A stretch of 64,000 nucleotides of DNA, from the NCBI GenBank assembly GCA_016706055.1, contig JADJKL010000001.1, positions 434,001-498,000 on the forward strand, written 5' to 3'. The notes under the pieces are model-generated. The model was given only the letters and a program-made list of their open reading frames with translations. It was not told where the DNA came from and made no database searches. Shown piece after piece: positions 29,341-39,491 of this stretch (the stretch's first letter is position 1; each line of letters opens with the position of its first letter). The stretch is from Chitinophagaceae bacterium (GTDB taxonomy: Bacteria; Bacteroidota; Bacteroidia; Chitinophagales; Chitinophagaceae). A program made the position numbers and the translations under genes.

Positions 29341-29601
29341 TACCATGCCGTCAGACGGGCATTATGCTCCTTCCTAAATTTGCCGTACACCTTTCTTCTG
29401 CGATTTCCCGATTTGCTGCATCCATTCATTAAGATCATTATATCCCTTATACAAATGGCATTCATCGTTGTACTTTTTACCATGCCGTCAGACGGGCATT
29501 AAACTCCTTATTATAGCTGCCGTAAACCTTTCTTCTGCGATTTTCCGATTTGCTGCATCCATTCATTAAGATCATTATAGCCCTTATACAAATGGCTTTC
29601 A
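29341..29601. repeat. Tandem duplication of the primase 3' end
   Basis: Two diverged direct copies, 29341-29464 and 29478-29601 (offset 137 bp). The second is the 3' end of the primase gene plus its downstream palindrome; the first still encodes an almost identical tail (CHLYKGYNDLNEWMQQIGKS, then QKKGVRQI and a stop) but has no gene in front. This looks like a recombination scar or duplication near the oriT region. Confidence 0.75.
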
Positions 29602-30377
29602 TCCCAAAATTTCTTACTCCATGACAAGGCCTTCGCCGTACAATTTTCCCCTGCCTTGTCCCAGTCCAAAAAAAGATGGACAGCATCATGTTGCTCCATC
29701 AATAATTTACTTTTTTCAAAAAAAGAAGTAGAATTCAATACTAAAAAATTGGAAGGTGGAAGGGATTGATTTTGCTGTATAGTCTGATAAGAAAGGAAGT
29801 TGAAGAACCCTTCAAAAACAGATAGCTCTTTTGAGCCATTTTCAAAACTTGTAATTGCCTTTGGCGAACTACTTCCTTTGAACCATTGATTACGCAATTC
29901 AAAACCACCTTCATTATTTTTAAAACCGATTGCTGAATATGTTTTTTGATGCAACGAAAAAACAATCTCCCGGCAATATTTTCTGGCCACTTCTTCTGCC
30001 ACCCGGCGCTGCTTTATATACCGCAATAAGGAAAGTGATACCAGATTTCTTTCTGAAATAATTTTCACCAATGATTCTTCCCGAGCTAAAGGCTGAACCG
30101 GCGGCTGGTGAAAAGAAAGATTGCCGTGCATCCGTTTCAATAATTCCCTGACGGAACAATCATGATACTGTGTACCAAAATCTATCAGCGTGCCGCCTTT
30201 GCCAAGGCCATGATCATACCAGATGTTCTGCCTGCGATCAACTTTAAAGGAAGCAGTTCTTTCTTCCCGCAGCGGAGACAGATACCAGTACTCTTCGTTT
30301 TTTATTTTAGCCGGATTGTAACCCAGCGAAGCCAGGTACTCCACCAGATCAATTTGCTTTGCCTGCCCAATATTCAT
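29511..30377 (-). CDS. Toprim-domain DNA primase-like protein
   Basis: 288 aa from ATG at 30377 (TTG at 30386 rejected). N-terminal CHC2-like fold without the zinc cysteines (YWYLSPLREERTASFKVD, NIWYDHGLGKGGTLIDF); C-terminal toprim domain with the acidic residues in LSVFEGFFNFLSY and LFLDWDKAG. Such proteins prime replication of mobilisable elements after transfer. Lies upstream of the mob operon on the same strand; its 3' end is duplicated just downstream. Confidence 0.83.
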   Translation of the reverse strand: MNIGQAKQIDLVEYLASLGYNPAKIKNEEYWYLSPLREERTASFKVDRRQNIWYDHGLGKGGTLIDFGTQYHDCSVRELLKRMHGNLSFHQPPVQPLAREESLVKIISERNLVSLSLLRYIKQRRVAEEVARKYCREIVFSLHQKTYSAIGFKNNEGGFELRNQWFKGSSSPKAITSFENGSKELSVFEGFFNFLSYQTIQQNQSLPPSNFLVLNSTSFFEKSKLLMEQHDAVHLFLDWDKAGENCTAKALSWSKKFWDESHLYKGYNDLNEWMQQIGKSQKKGLRQL

Positions 30378-30535
30378 ACAACACAATTTTCAAACACACT
30401 AATTAATGACCCTGTAAAAATATCAACTGAATAACATGCAGCAATATCCCCTGTAAATTTGATAGGGGATAAATTGGTTAGCAGGTTTTAATTTTGGGTG
30501 GTGAAAATGATTTTTGAACAAGAAAATTTAAAGCG

Positions 30536-30823
30536 ATGCTTGCAAAAAATGATGTGGCAAAATTCTATGATACGCTACTAAGTATCCCGGGAATGAACGA
30601 ATTAATCAAACTGAATATCCAAATCAGCCGAAAGAATGTACTACTGCTGACACGGATCATTGAACATGGCATTACTGGTAAAGACAGCGATAAGGCCGGT
30701 AGCCTTATGGATATCTTTCCGAATGAATCTTTACAGGAATTAGGTTCATTTTCTGCAGAGTGTTTAAAAAAGGCAGGATTGGCTGATTTAAATGACAAGT
30801 TGAAAGAGCTGGATGGTAAGTAA
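30536..30823 (+). CDS. Small hypothetical protein (95 aa) of the mobile region
   Basis: Soluble, predicted helical, beginning MLAKNDVAKFYDTLLSIPGM. I do not recognise a named domain. The plus strand is preferred over a minus-strand ORF covering the same bases because it starts with a good ATG and has natural composition. It diverges from the primase. Confidence 0.6.
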   Translation: MLAKNDVAKFYDTLLSIPGMNELIKLNIQISRKNVLLLTRIIEHGITGKDSDKAGSLMDIFPNESLQELGSFSAECLKKAGLADLNDKLKELDGK

Positions 30824-30898
30824 GTTGTCACCAGTCAAATTTTAACCCTGTTAGTAAGTTCGTTTTGCAGCAAATACCAATTAATTTATTATTGTGGT

Positions 30899-31195
30899 AT
30901 GAGAGATGCCCTAAAGAACCTTTTCAGCAATCAAATTATATTAGAAGATAACAGCCAGTTTTATTACACAATAAAACCTTACGAATTAACTAATGCGCTG
31001 GACAATGTAATTGCTGTTTTACAGGAGTATGCTTTTACAAAAGAGGGAGATGATAACGGACAATTTTCCTGTAAACTATACAAGACAAAAGAAGGTAATT
31101 GGTATGATAAGGAAGAGGAAAAACCCGCTGCCAATAATAATATTCTGAGAGCTTTAAAATTAGCGATTGATAATGATGGAAAGGTGAAAGTTTGA
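30899..31195 (+). CDS. Small hypothetical protein (98 aa)
   Basis: Begins MRDALKNLFSNQIILEDN and contains YTIKPYELTNALDNVIAVLQ; acidic and soluble, no recognised domain. Follows the 95-aa gene by 75 bp on the same strand, so the two may be co-transcribed accessory genes of the element. Confidence 0.55.
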   Translation: MRDALKNLFSNQIILEDNSQFYYTIKPYELTNALDNVIAVLQEYAFTKEGDDNGQFSCKLYKTKEGNWYDKEEEKPAANNNILRALKLAIDNDGKVKV

Positions 31196-31312
31196 TGAAG
31201 AAATAAAAATGAGTCCATTCCCCGGTATTGCTAAATTTAGCCTTTTAAAACATCTTTAATTGTGGTTCTTCCTTTATAAGTTTTGGAAAAGTTGGATGAA
31301 ATGTTCCGATAA

Positions 31313-31651
31313 TTACAAATGGGTTAGGATAGTTTTTTGCATGGCAAGTTCCTCCCTGAATAATAGTGTGTCGCCGGATTTAGCTTTGCCAGACAAAAAA
31401 TGTCCAAACTCATGTAAGAGTTGCCAAATAATATTAAGTGGGGCCTTTACATTCTTTAGACTGACACGAATGCGGGTTATATTATCAGTCGGAGATTCTA
31501 TGTTTGAGAAAGAAACATCATATCGGGTTGACACTTTAATCCCGGTAGCAGTAATCACAGAAAGTATATCATGAATGGTTTCACGATAGTCTTCGAGATC
31601 GCCGTTATGACATAGCTCATCAATCAGTTTATCAGGAAAAGGAAGTGGCAT
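31313..31651 (-). CDS. ImmA/IrrE-type metallopeptidase, short form
   Basis: 112 aa. The zinc site is visible as LLHEFGHFLSGK (HExxH-like HEFGH). ImmA/IrrE proteases on mobile elements cleave a cognate HTH repressor (family knowledge). The protein is shorter than usual and its tail (MQKTILTHL) may be a frameshift product, since another frame stays open to about 31250. An HTH repressor fragment exists at 34433-34576 but is not adjacent. Confidence 0.6.
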   Translation of the reverse strand: MPLPFPDKLIDELCHNGDLEDYRETIHDILSVITATGIKVSTRYDVSFSNIESPTDNITRIRVSLKNVKAPLNIIWQLLHEFGHFLSGKAKSGDTLLFREELAMQKTILTHL

Positions 31652-31709
31652 AGTTTATTGATAAAATTACCATTCTAAATATATTTTGAAGATATAAAAT
31701 AGGCTACTG

Positions 31710-32318
31710 TCAATCGTAGCGATTGGGAAAAATTTTAACGTGCAATTTAAGCTCCTGATCGAAGAAACCATACTCCAAAAAATAAGGGCATTCAGTCAGG
31801 TCTTTAAAAATTGGCCGGGAGAAAACCAAGGTGCCGGGATTGGCGGCCATATATTTTTCCATCTTCCGGTATGTCTTGCCTTCTTCTGACCAACCACGTT
31901 TGATATCCCGACGTTGTGGAAATATATTCACATCAACAGGTCCGCCAAATCCGTGTGCGATAAAATGTCCTTTATCATAATCACCGCCATACGGAGAAAA
32001 TATAAAGTTGGTTGGCCCCCACCCCTGCCGACGGCGCTTGATGTTTTCCGCTACTACATTAGTATTTGAAATCCCGAAGAAACTAATGACCCTTGTTTCA
32101 GGTAATTCTTTATTTACATCTTCAGCTTCCGCCCAGGGCCAGACATGATCGATCAGAAAAGAAAATCACTGGAAATTCTGTAAGGTGATTTCTCCATGCT
32201 TCGGAAAAGCGGCGGCATACTCGCTAGTCCAATGAGCGGTTACTTCCTCCCAGAAAAACTGATAGAGTTCTTTAGCGGAAGGAAAATTCTTTCCGTATAA
32301 TAAAGAAGCATAGTCCAT
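31710..32318 (-). pseudogene. DNA/RNA non-specific endonuclease-like gene with in-frame stop
   Basis: A single frame of 203 codons from ATG at 32318 with one TGA (32166-32168, codon 51) in the middle. The part after the stop has DYDKGHFIAHGFGG (D-[RK]-GH...AH) and NIFPQRRDIKRGW, matching the His-Asn core of non-specific endonucleases (EndoG/Endonuclea_NS_2 type). Both sides of the stop stay in frame, so it is a point nonsense change or base error, unlike the homopolymer indels elsewhere. The downstream part could also start internally at 31931. Confidence 0.6.
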
Positions 32319-32549
32319 TTAATTCAGGTGAAGTGGTTCCGTAATTTCAAAATCTTCATCTCTTTCCGGATCGCTGACGACTGGCAACAAAGTAGTTTCC
32401 AGACATTCTTCAAATACTTTAATATTACTTTCAGTTTCACAGATCCATTCGTCCAACTGATCTTTTTGATCTTCAGTAATGGTATGGCTGAAAAACGCAA
32501 TCAATAAACTGACTATCCGGAAGGGAACTGGAAGGTTGTCTGCTGGCAT
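32319..32549 (-). CDS. Small acidic hypothetical protein upstream of the nuclease
   Basis: 76 aa, begins MPADNLPVPFRIVSLLIAFF; the segment TITEDQKDQLDEWICETE resembles the N-terminal helix region of FecR-type proteins. Its stop codon is immediately next to the nuclease ATG, so the two are coupled; a nuclease-inhibitor role is possible but only positional. Confidence 0.5.
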   Translation of the reverse strand: MPADNLPVPFRIVSLLIAFFSHTITEDQKDQLDEWICETESNIKVFEECLETTLLPVVSDPERDEDFEITEPLHLN

Positions 32550-32601
32550 AAAATAGGTTTATACCTTAAAGTTCTTAAAAGATTTTGATTTTAAGTGTCC
32601 T

Positions 32602-32676
32602 GGTATTTGATTTCGTCCCGGCTGAAGGTTTAAATTCTATAAATATATTCACAAAGCCGGGACGAATTGAAATACC
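32602..32676. repeat. 22-bp inverted repeat plus GC-rich palindrome
   Basis: Arms 32602-32623 and 32655-32676 are nearly perfect inverted copies centred on TTTCGTCCCGGCT/AGCCGGGACGAA; a second pair, GCCGCCGT (32691-32698) and ACGGCGGC (32746-32753), follows. The region is non-coding, between the 76-aa gene and radC, and more GC-rich than its surroundings. It could be a terminator, attachment-site or replication-related structure. Confidence 0.5.
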
Positions 32677-32809
32677 CAATTGCCTTGTCTGCCGCCGTTG
32701 TCAAGATTTGTTTTGCCGGAGGCCGCATAAAAACAAAGCTTGCCTACGGCGGCGGCTCTGACTTAACAGAAGAATGGAAATGACCTTCTGAACATTTTGC
32801 CTTAAGGTC

Positions 32810-33280
32810 TTAAAGTAGCCCTTCGTCAGCAAAGCTGAAATATCCTTCACTCGTTACAATCACATGATCCAGTAATGAGATATCAAGGAACTTGCCGGCA
32901 TTTTTAATTTTTTGTGTCAGTTCTTCGTCCGCTCTACTTGGTTTAAGATTGCAGGAAGGATGATTGTGTGAAATTATAATCCCAACAGCGTTAGCCTTTA
33001 AAGCGGCTGTAAAGATGAGTTTTGGGTCAGCAACTGTACCGGTTACCCCGCCACTTGAAATATCAGCAATTCCTAATACACGGTTTGCACGGTTCAGCAA
33101 CAACACTTTAAATTGCTCGACAAAATCAATTTTGTTTTCGTTCCACAAATTCATCAAAATCTCAGCTGCATCTTTTGAACTAGAAATTAAAGGCCTTTCA
33201 GATGCCTTCACTTTTGATTTGTAAATCAATTCTACTTCCGCAACCTTTTGCCATGCTTGTTGATTCATTACGATTTCCAT
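32810..33280 (-). CDS. radC: RadC/JAB-domain protein
   Basis: 156 aa; MPN/JAB metalloprotease-like fold with the zinc motif ISHNHPSCNLKPSRADEELT (H-x-H-x7-S-x2-D). Lacks the N-terminal HhH domain of chromosomal RadC, so it is the short element-borne type common in integrative elements. The biochemical role of this family is unsettled; a DNA-repair role is only nominal. Confidence 0.88.
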   Translation of the reverse strand: MEIVMNQQAWQKVAEVELIYKSKVKASERPLISSSKDAAEILMNLWNENKIDFVEQFKVLLLNRANRVLGIADISSGGVTGTVADPKLIFTAALKANAVGIIISHNHPSCNLKPSRADEELTQKIKNAGKFLDISLLDHVIVTSEGYFSFADEGLL

Positions 33281-33607
33281 AATTCAATGTTTTAATAGTT
33301 TAAAAAATTAATTATGGAACCTCCTCTGGCTATGGGATGAATCAGCGCAGGGAGGAAGCGGAATAAATGGAAGCTATGTGCGAAGAGTTGTGTTTATGCC
33401 GAACTCCCTGTAAGCTTATTGCATACCAGAGCCGAACTTTGTGTAATATGATTAATAAAAAATAGTAAAAGATAGTTAGCCTCGCCTATATAATCCTTTA
33501 AGTGGTGACATTTACGATTATATTTTAACCGTCCTGCACTACCGTTATCAGAAGTTTTTCCGCAAAGCCATAGGAATAAGATATTATAACTTTGTTTGCA
33601 AAACTTA
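33281..33607. other. Intergenic region between radC and the IS1-family transposase
   Basis: 327 bp with no supported gene. It should contain one IS end, but I could not match terminal inverted repeats by eye. Confidence 0.4.
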
Positions 33608-34267
33608 TCAACTCCAGAAATATAACTTTAAGCAAGCTATTAACATACTAATACTCTTACTATAACAAATAGTTTTTCTTCCAAGTCGTTTTATTCTTAT
33701 TCTCAAAGTCAGGTTATTTCTTTCAATTACATTTGTATGAAAGCGAAATACTTTATGAATATGTTTCGGAATTAAAGATGGATAAATATTTAATCTGTCA
33801 GTATATATTTTTCGGGGCTTGAGGATTAAAAGTTTATCTATTACTTTTTTAATATTCTCTTTTGATCTTCTGCCAGCGACAAAAGTAATAATTTGCTTGG
33901 TTGTCCTATTGATGGCATAGGTAATATAGTTGTAACAAGAGGGTTCGTTTTTTCTGACAAATGTTTGCATTTCATCTACTTCATAAACCTGGTTGGTTTC
34001 GGTATATTTTGGTGGGGAAAGTTTATTGCTTATTATTAATATTCTTCTGCGAATAGTTGTTTTTGGAATTTTTAAAAACGGCTCATAGAACTAATACCCA
34101 TTCCTTCATTATTCAGAAGAACTATTTGTTTATCATCATTGCATGAAATTATATTATAGGCGTATGTAGCCCTGCTGTACCTTTTGCAGTTTATGCAAAA
34201 GTATTTTTGTACAGTTTTATAAAAGCCTTTTCTTAGTACAAGTATGATTGCAGTGCTTACAAAACAT
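33608..34267 (-). mobile_element. IS1-family transposase (two frameshifts)
   Basis: Reads as one ~220 aa IS1-type transposase after two single-base corrections (34228-34231, four T, and 34074-34078, five A). N-terminal zinc-finger-like part MFCKHCNHTC ... YFCINCKRYSRATYAYN, then an HTH region, then the catalytic DDE part with EVDEMQTFV, YTDRLNIYPSLIP and the typical tail IERNNLTLRIRIKRLGRKTICYSKS. Length matches single-ORF IS1 relatives. Whether the breaks are real or errors is open; IS ends were not resolved. Confidence 0.8.
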
Positions 34268-34432
34268 GAGTAACAAATGGCCCATGAAAGGTTTAGCAAC
34301 CCAATACAGGCTTTGGTTTGGACAAACCTCTAATAAAGTAATGGTATTTGCAATACCATAAAAGGGGTATAAAAAAAGTGCTGACTATTAAAAATCAGCA
34401 TTTTATATATTTAAAATTGTTGAAGGTGACGA

Positions 34433-34576
34433 TTGGCTCATTACCAGCTTTCGGATAAGGAACTTTTAAAACAATACAAACAGGTGGAACAACTCAACCA
34501 GGAAGATAAGCACCTCGTAAAAACTTTTATTGATGCCTTCCTTACTAAACGGCAATTACAACAACTTGCTCAATAA
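34433..34576 (+). pseudogene. C-terminal fragment of an XRE-type HTH regulator
   Basis: An open frame preceded by a stop encodes a 47-residue tail reading YQLSDKELLKQYKQVEQLNQ and ending FIDAFLTKRQLQQLAQ, as in the C-terminus of Bacteroidota XRE regulators. The HTH half is missing; the fragment begins about 165 bp from the transposase start, so IS insertion or deletion probably truncated it. Confidence 0.55.
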
Positions 34577-34590
34577 ACTTGAACTATTTC

Positions 34591-35156
34591 TCATTTCTTA
34601 TTTTCCTTGACACCATAACCCTCCAAACTTTTTCCAACAAGTATGTATAAGTCAATCGGAACGCCATTACAAAAAGTATATTTCCCCGCTAATGTTGGTT
34701 TCCATGTATATGCTTCTATTACTACATCTATGCTGTCATATTGATAACCCTTCGGTTTTCTTAATTGGACTTTTGTTTTGGCTTCTGCTCGGGTAAATAA
34801 TGAATCTCTCTCAATATCACCTCTGCATAAAAATGACATCCTACCAATTTTTATAACGCCCTTAAAGTCTAATACCGCTGATTTGTTCCACCTAGAAGGG
34901 AGTATTGTCAAATTCCTATAACTTTTTCTATCCTCAAAAGAAAGCTCATAATAAAATTTATCTGGCGGGAAGCGCAAATAATTCGTATCCAATTCTACTA
35001 CTTCCGTTAACAAATAAACCAAGCAAGTATCTATCTTATATTCCTTTAAGCTGTCTTGAAAGCATATAAAATTAGTGTCGCAACTTGCCGTTGTTTGTGA
35101 TTTAGAAGAACAGAAAAAAACAGAAACAATGCCGTTATATATAGTTGAACTTTCAT
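34591..35156 (-). CDS. Hypothetical lipoprotein following the RHS gene, candidate immunity protein (frameshift)
   Basis: ATG at 35156, three bases after the RHS stop. The start MKVQLYITALFLFF and the downstream FFCSSKSQTTASCD are in different frames; one extra base at 35114-35120 (seven A) joins them into a ~188 aa protein with a signal sequence and a possible lipobox Cys. The remainder is soluble and beta-rich, with no recognised domain (ends SLEGYGVKENKK). Immediate placement behind a polymorphic-toxin-like gene is the usual position of an immunity gene; that role is inference. Confidence 0.6.
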
Positions 35157-35158
35157 TA

Positions 35159-38100
35159 TTAATTCGTTTTCTTTCTCGGACGTGATTTAATAATTACTTC
35201 GGGCAATGGGGGTCTTGTAGTTTTTCCAGAGTATGGTGTATATTTTCCATCACTCGGAGTATAGATAGAATGTTTTATCGCAGGGTTTATTCTTTCTAAT
35301 ATGGCTGCTGATTTAACATCTGCTGTGGGTTCTTCATTACTTCCTTCATTTGGTCGACCTGACGGATAACTAATTCCGCCTGGATGACTATGTGTTTTTT
35401 CAGTAATATTCTCAATTTTGATTCCTAATCCTTCTATCTGCCGTATACCAAGATTGCCTGCTTCTCTGCCTTTTTCATGCGAAGTTGTAATAAAGCTCCT
35501 ATCATCGTTAAGTTTTGTAATGCCAACTTCAACATTCGTATTGTTTGCCATGAACTCAAATAAAGAAGTAGCCTGTGATTCATTACCATTTACTTGGATG
35601 TAATCAAAATTCACTGATTCACCTTCAGCTTTTGCAGTGCCAGATTTCACATTATTCAAAACACCTTTCTCTACTTCTATACTTTTGCTCTTATTAACTT
35701 CTCCCTTTGAGTTAGTTGCATATAACTTATCCGTTTTATCATCTGTCTTTCGGATTAATTTGATTTCCCCGTTCCTCTTGAGCTTATAATCATCTGTAGG
35801 AGCCATCCCATCCGGGTCTATAAACCGAATTGGATTATTAAACGCATAATTATAGGGCGACCATCTACGCATTTCATCAGCTAATGGGTCAACAGCCATG
35901 AACCGCCCTATCTGATTATCGTACATCCTTGCTTCGTAATCGTACCAATCTAACCCGCTTCCATCGCTGAACTCTTTTGATTGTTGTTCTTTACCATTAT
36001 AGAGATACTTATTCTTAGGGTTTCCATAAGCTAATGCTTCAGAACTAATTCCAGCTAACTTACCGCCGAAAGGATAATAATGTGTTTCTTCCAGTATAGG
36101 GCCTTTTACATGAGTTACCTGCAGGTTATCAAAATAAACAAGATTGTTACTCTCATTACTCACATAGACATAAACATAACCGTTCTTTACCGCTTCTTTG
36201 GCACTGCCACTGATGCGGGTGATTGTTTGTCCACTGCCTTTTGTTGATACCTGCACTATCTCACTATTTTGTTCCACAAATTTAAACTGTTCATCGAAGA
36301 AAACAATGTTAAGATACGCTTTTGGCATACTGCTCGATGTTCCGCTTCCTTGTGGGTTTAAGAAGTCAGTGAACGGGGTACTGCTGTTTAGTGCCCCTGT
36401 TACAGTGCTTCCATTTCCGTGGAAGCCGCCTGTCTGCGGACTGCTATTGATAATGGAAGCCAGTGCACTCAGTATTGAACTCAGTCCATTCGGGGCTGCA
36501 TTATCCGTAGCATTATTATTCATATAATAATCCACCTTCACATGCACTTTATCAGTCGCCATCACCTTTAATAACTTACCTGTACCAATGGCCTGTACAT
36601 TTTTTTGGAGCAACTGTACTTTGTCGCCATTTGTACCACTGCTATAAAAATCACCAGGCCTGCTGGTTAGTTGTTCATCAGCTTTCTCATAATATATTTG
36701 TTCATTGACGGTATTGGCATCCTCATGCGTTACAGCCGGGTAAACCGAAGTATCTTTTTCCTGCGTCAGTATCATTCTGATATTCCCTAAATGATCTTTG
36801 AGCATATAATCGTATTGCAAGCTACTATTGGCTTGCTTAAATCGAACCCTTCCTTCTTCATGACCCATGAACTGTAATGTGTCATTCACATAATTACCCA
36901 TCATATAAAGAGTCGTGGTGACAATGGATCCTTCCGTTGTTACTTTCTTCAGTTTGTTACCCACTGCATCATAGGTATAAGCTATCGTTCCTTTGTCTGC
37001 CCCTGCAGCTCTGACCGTAATGGTCTGCGGAAGGTTCAGGTAATTATAGACGATACCATTACTGCCACCATAGGTTACGATATCCTTATTCAGGTCCTTG
37101 ACCAGGTTGCCATTATCATCATAATTATAATCAACAGTTCCGCTGCTCTTACTGCCACTATATGGATGCAGAGTAGATGTCCTGAAGTCGCCTAACTTTG
37201 TCGTTGCATTATTCTGTCCATCTATTACATTGAGTAACTTATTGCTGTTAGCAATATAGTTATAACTTAAGCTATCAATGGTTACCGATGCGCCTGTCTG
37301 TAATCCTCTTTGTTTCATGGACTGGATATTACCATTGGCATCATAACTCAGGCCGCTGACACTAAAATCGATTCCCGCATTTTTATTAAACCCACTGGTA
37401 TATTGATTAAAGTCGGCTGTCAGTAAACGGTTGGCTCCGTCATAAGTAAAATCATATTTTCTAATCTCATCATCACCGGTACTCTTCCAGACCATCCCCG
37501 TTATATTGCCGTTGTATTGCCCGGCTGCATAAATTCCGATAGAACTTCCTCCGGTTGGTTGTACCGCTGTCTTGTCATAGCCAAGATCAAAACCAAAATA
37601 GTTAGAGGTACTGCTGGTGTTCTTTGCATAATCCCGGTTAGCACCCAGCATCCATCCCCTGATATTATAATCGTAGGTTAAGGTTTCTATTGGATCTGCA
37701 CCCAGTTTCTTTTTGGTCAATTGTCCCAGTGCATCATACTCCTGTTCATTGATCGTGGTATAAGTCCCTGGCATAGTTCCACCCTCTACATTCGTATTAC
37801 TGACTTTCTTTTCTGTCTTCGTAACTCTGCCCAGATCATCATAACTCATTTTAGTGACCGCTATACTGGTCTGTGCATTAGTTCCACCTTTTTCATGTTT
37901 GGCTACCGATACCAGGGGTTGCCCTGCCCAACTATACTGCGTGGTCATAATATCCGTTCCCCCACTGATATTCTGAGTATGTACCTGCACAGGTCTTCCT
38001 TTATCATCATACATAGAAACAGTATATAAATAGTTACTGGTGCCAAGTATTTTAACCTTGGTACCGGTTACCATACCTCTCAACTGACCTGATTGGTTTT

Positions 38101-39470
38101 GTGCCTGCGGATAAGGATAATCGTTATTGGAAGCCGTTAACAGATAACTGTCATAGCTGTTAGTTCTCGTATCAGTCAGAGGGTTACTTTCTGCACTGCG
38201 CCAGTCATAGTTATCATAAAACGTTCTTGTCAGTTCTTCATAGTTACTGCTGGTGGTGGGATAGGCGGTTGATGAACTTGCATTACTGCGATGGGTATTA
38301 AAGGAGGTCGTACCCAAAGAGATCGTCCATAGACCTGTTTCATTTGGTCGGTTCAATACATCGTATTTGGTCACCATCCATTTATTGTCATTACGCAAAT
38401 TAGCATCCTGTGTCATCACCAATCTATCTCTTGCATCATACACCATATATACTTCCCCTGCACCGGGTACTTTTTTTAAGATCATGCGGTTTCTTTCATC
38501 ATACTCATACCGGAAGCATTGTTCATTGAGTAGCACTCCACTGGAATAGCTTAAGCTCCAGCTATTGGCTAAGAGGACTTCCACTCCTTTGGGTTGTATC
38601 ACCGCCCGTAGATTATTCAGGTCATCATAAATATAATAGGTACATAACCATGCATAATGACCTTTACCCGTGCCGGTATCGGCATCACCAGCTAACTGTA
38701 CTTTCTTTAATATTACTTTGCCTTCCTTATCCTTGAACTCGATCACCTGTTTATTATGTTCATCTAGGGTGGCGTTTTTATACAACTCTCCCGCAGGATA
38801 AATTGCCGTACTTGTATAACTGCCAAAGGTTCCCGAACTACCGTCCGTTACATTCCATATCCGTACACTATCCGTTACAGTGTTTATCCAGTACTTCATC
38901 TTGACACCTCTCCGGGCAGCTTCACTGCTTTCTCCTGCTGACCCTACCCAGCTATTACCCGGTGCAAAACTTTCCAGTACACGGTTTAATGGTGAGGCCT
39001 CAAATATTGTTTTGGCGTAATAAAAACTTTCATCGGCAAACATATTCTTATTAAACACCGAATCCTGCTGAAAAGGATTCATTTTGAATAAAACCGTCAC
39101 TGATTGAACTGTTACCACCAGTATTGTTAGCCGCAAATGGCAAATATTTATACTGCTCTCTGCCAAACTCGTCATACACTACCGCTGAGACCATATCTCT
39201 TGCCGTATCGCCCGTGACCATGGAACCTTTTTTAATGACCGTCTGTATCGGTCTGCCTAATCCATCAAAATACTGGGTAGTTTGTTTTACATCTCTAAAT
39301 GTTCTTGCCTGGATAGTATCCGCATGAGTGATAGGCGCAGCGGCCTCCCATGTTCTTATATGGTTTATTTTATCAGATGATAAATAGGCAGTTGGAGCGA
39401 TGTGTTGTGCCACGCTGTCCGTGATTACACTCAACAAGAAAATAAACAGTGCTGTAACTTTATGTTGCAT
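35159..39470 (-). CDS. RHS/YD-repeat protein with C-terminal JAB-like putative toxin domain (single frameshift)
   Basis: About 1,436 aa once the break at 39090-39093 (four A) is corrected. Order: signal peptide (MQHKVTALFIFLLSVITDSVAQ), a DUF6443-like domain (IRTWEAAAPITHADTI, DGLGRPIQTV, YDEFGREQYKYLPF, SPLNRVLESFAPGNSWVG), many YD repeats, and the RHS core signature (YDYEARMYDNQIGRFMAVDPLADEM, YNYAFNNPIRFIDPDGM). After the core comes a variable C-terminal ~250 residues with THSHPGGISYPSGRPNEGS and EEPTADVKSAA, an H-x-H-P...D arrangement like JAB/MPN metalloproteases and Pfam JAB-like toxin 1. Probably a secreted polymorphic toxin. Confidence 0.82.
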
Positions 39471-39491
39471 AAGTCAGACAATTGACATTAT

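Noticed and set aside
30565..30831. 88-aa minus-strand ORF
   Set aside because: Covers the same bases as the better plus-strand gene 30536-30823 and has Ser/Phe-rich shadow composition.
33281..33607. Possible structured RNA between radC and the transposase
   Set aside because: Some complementary words (CCTCC / GGAGG) are present but no recognisable RNA family; not enough to call.
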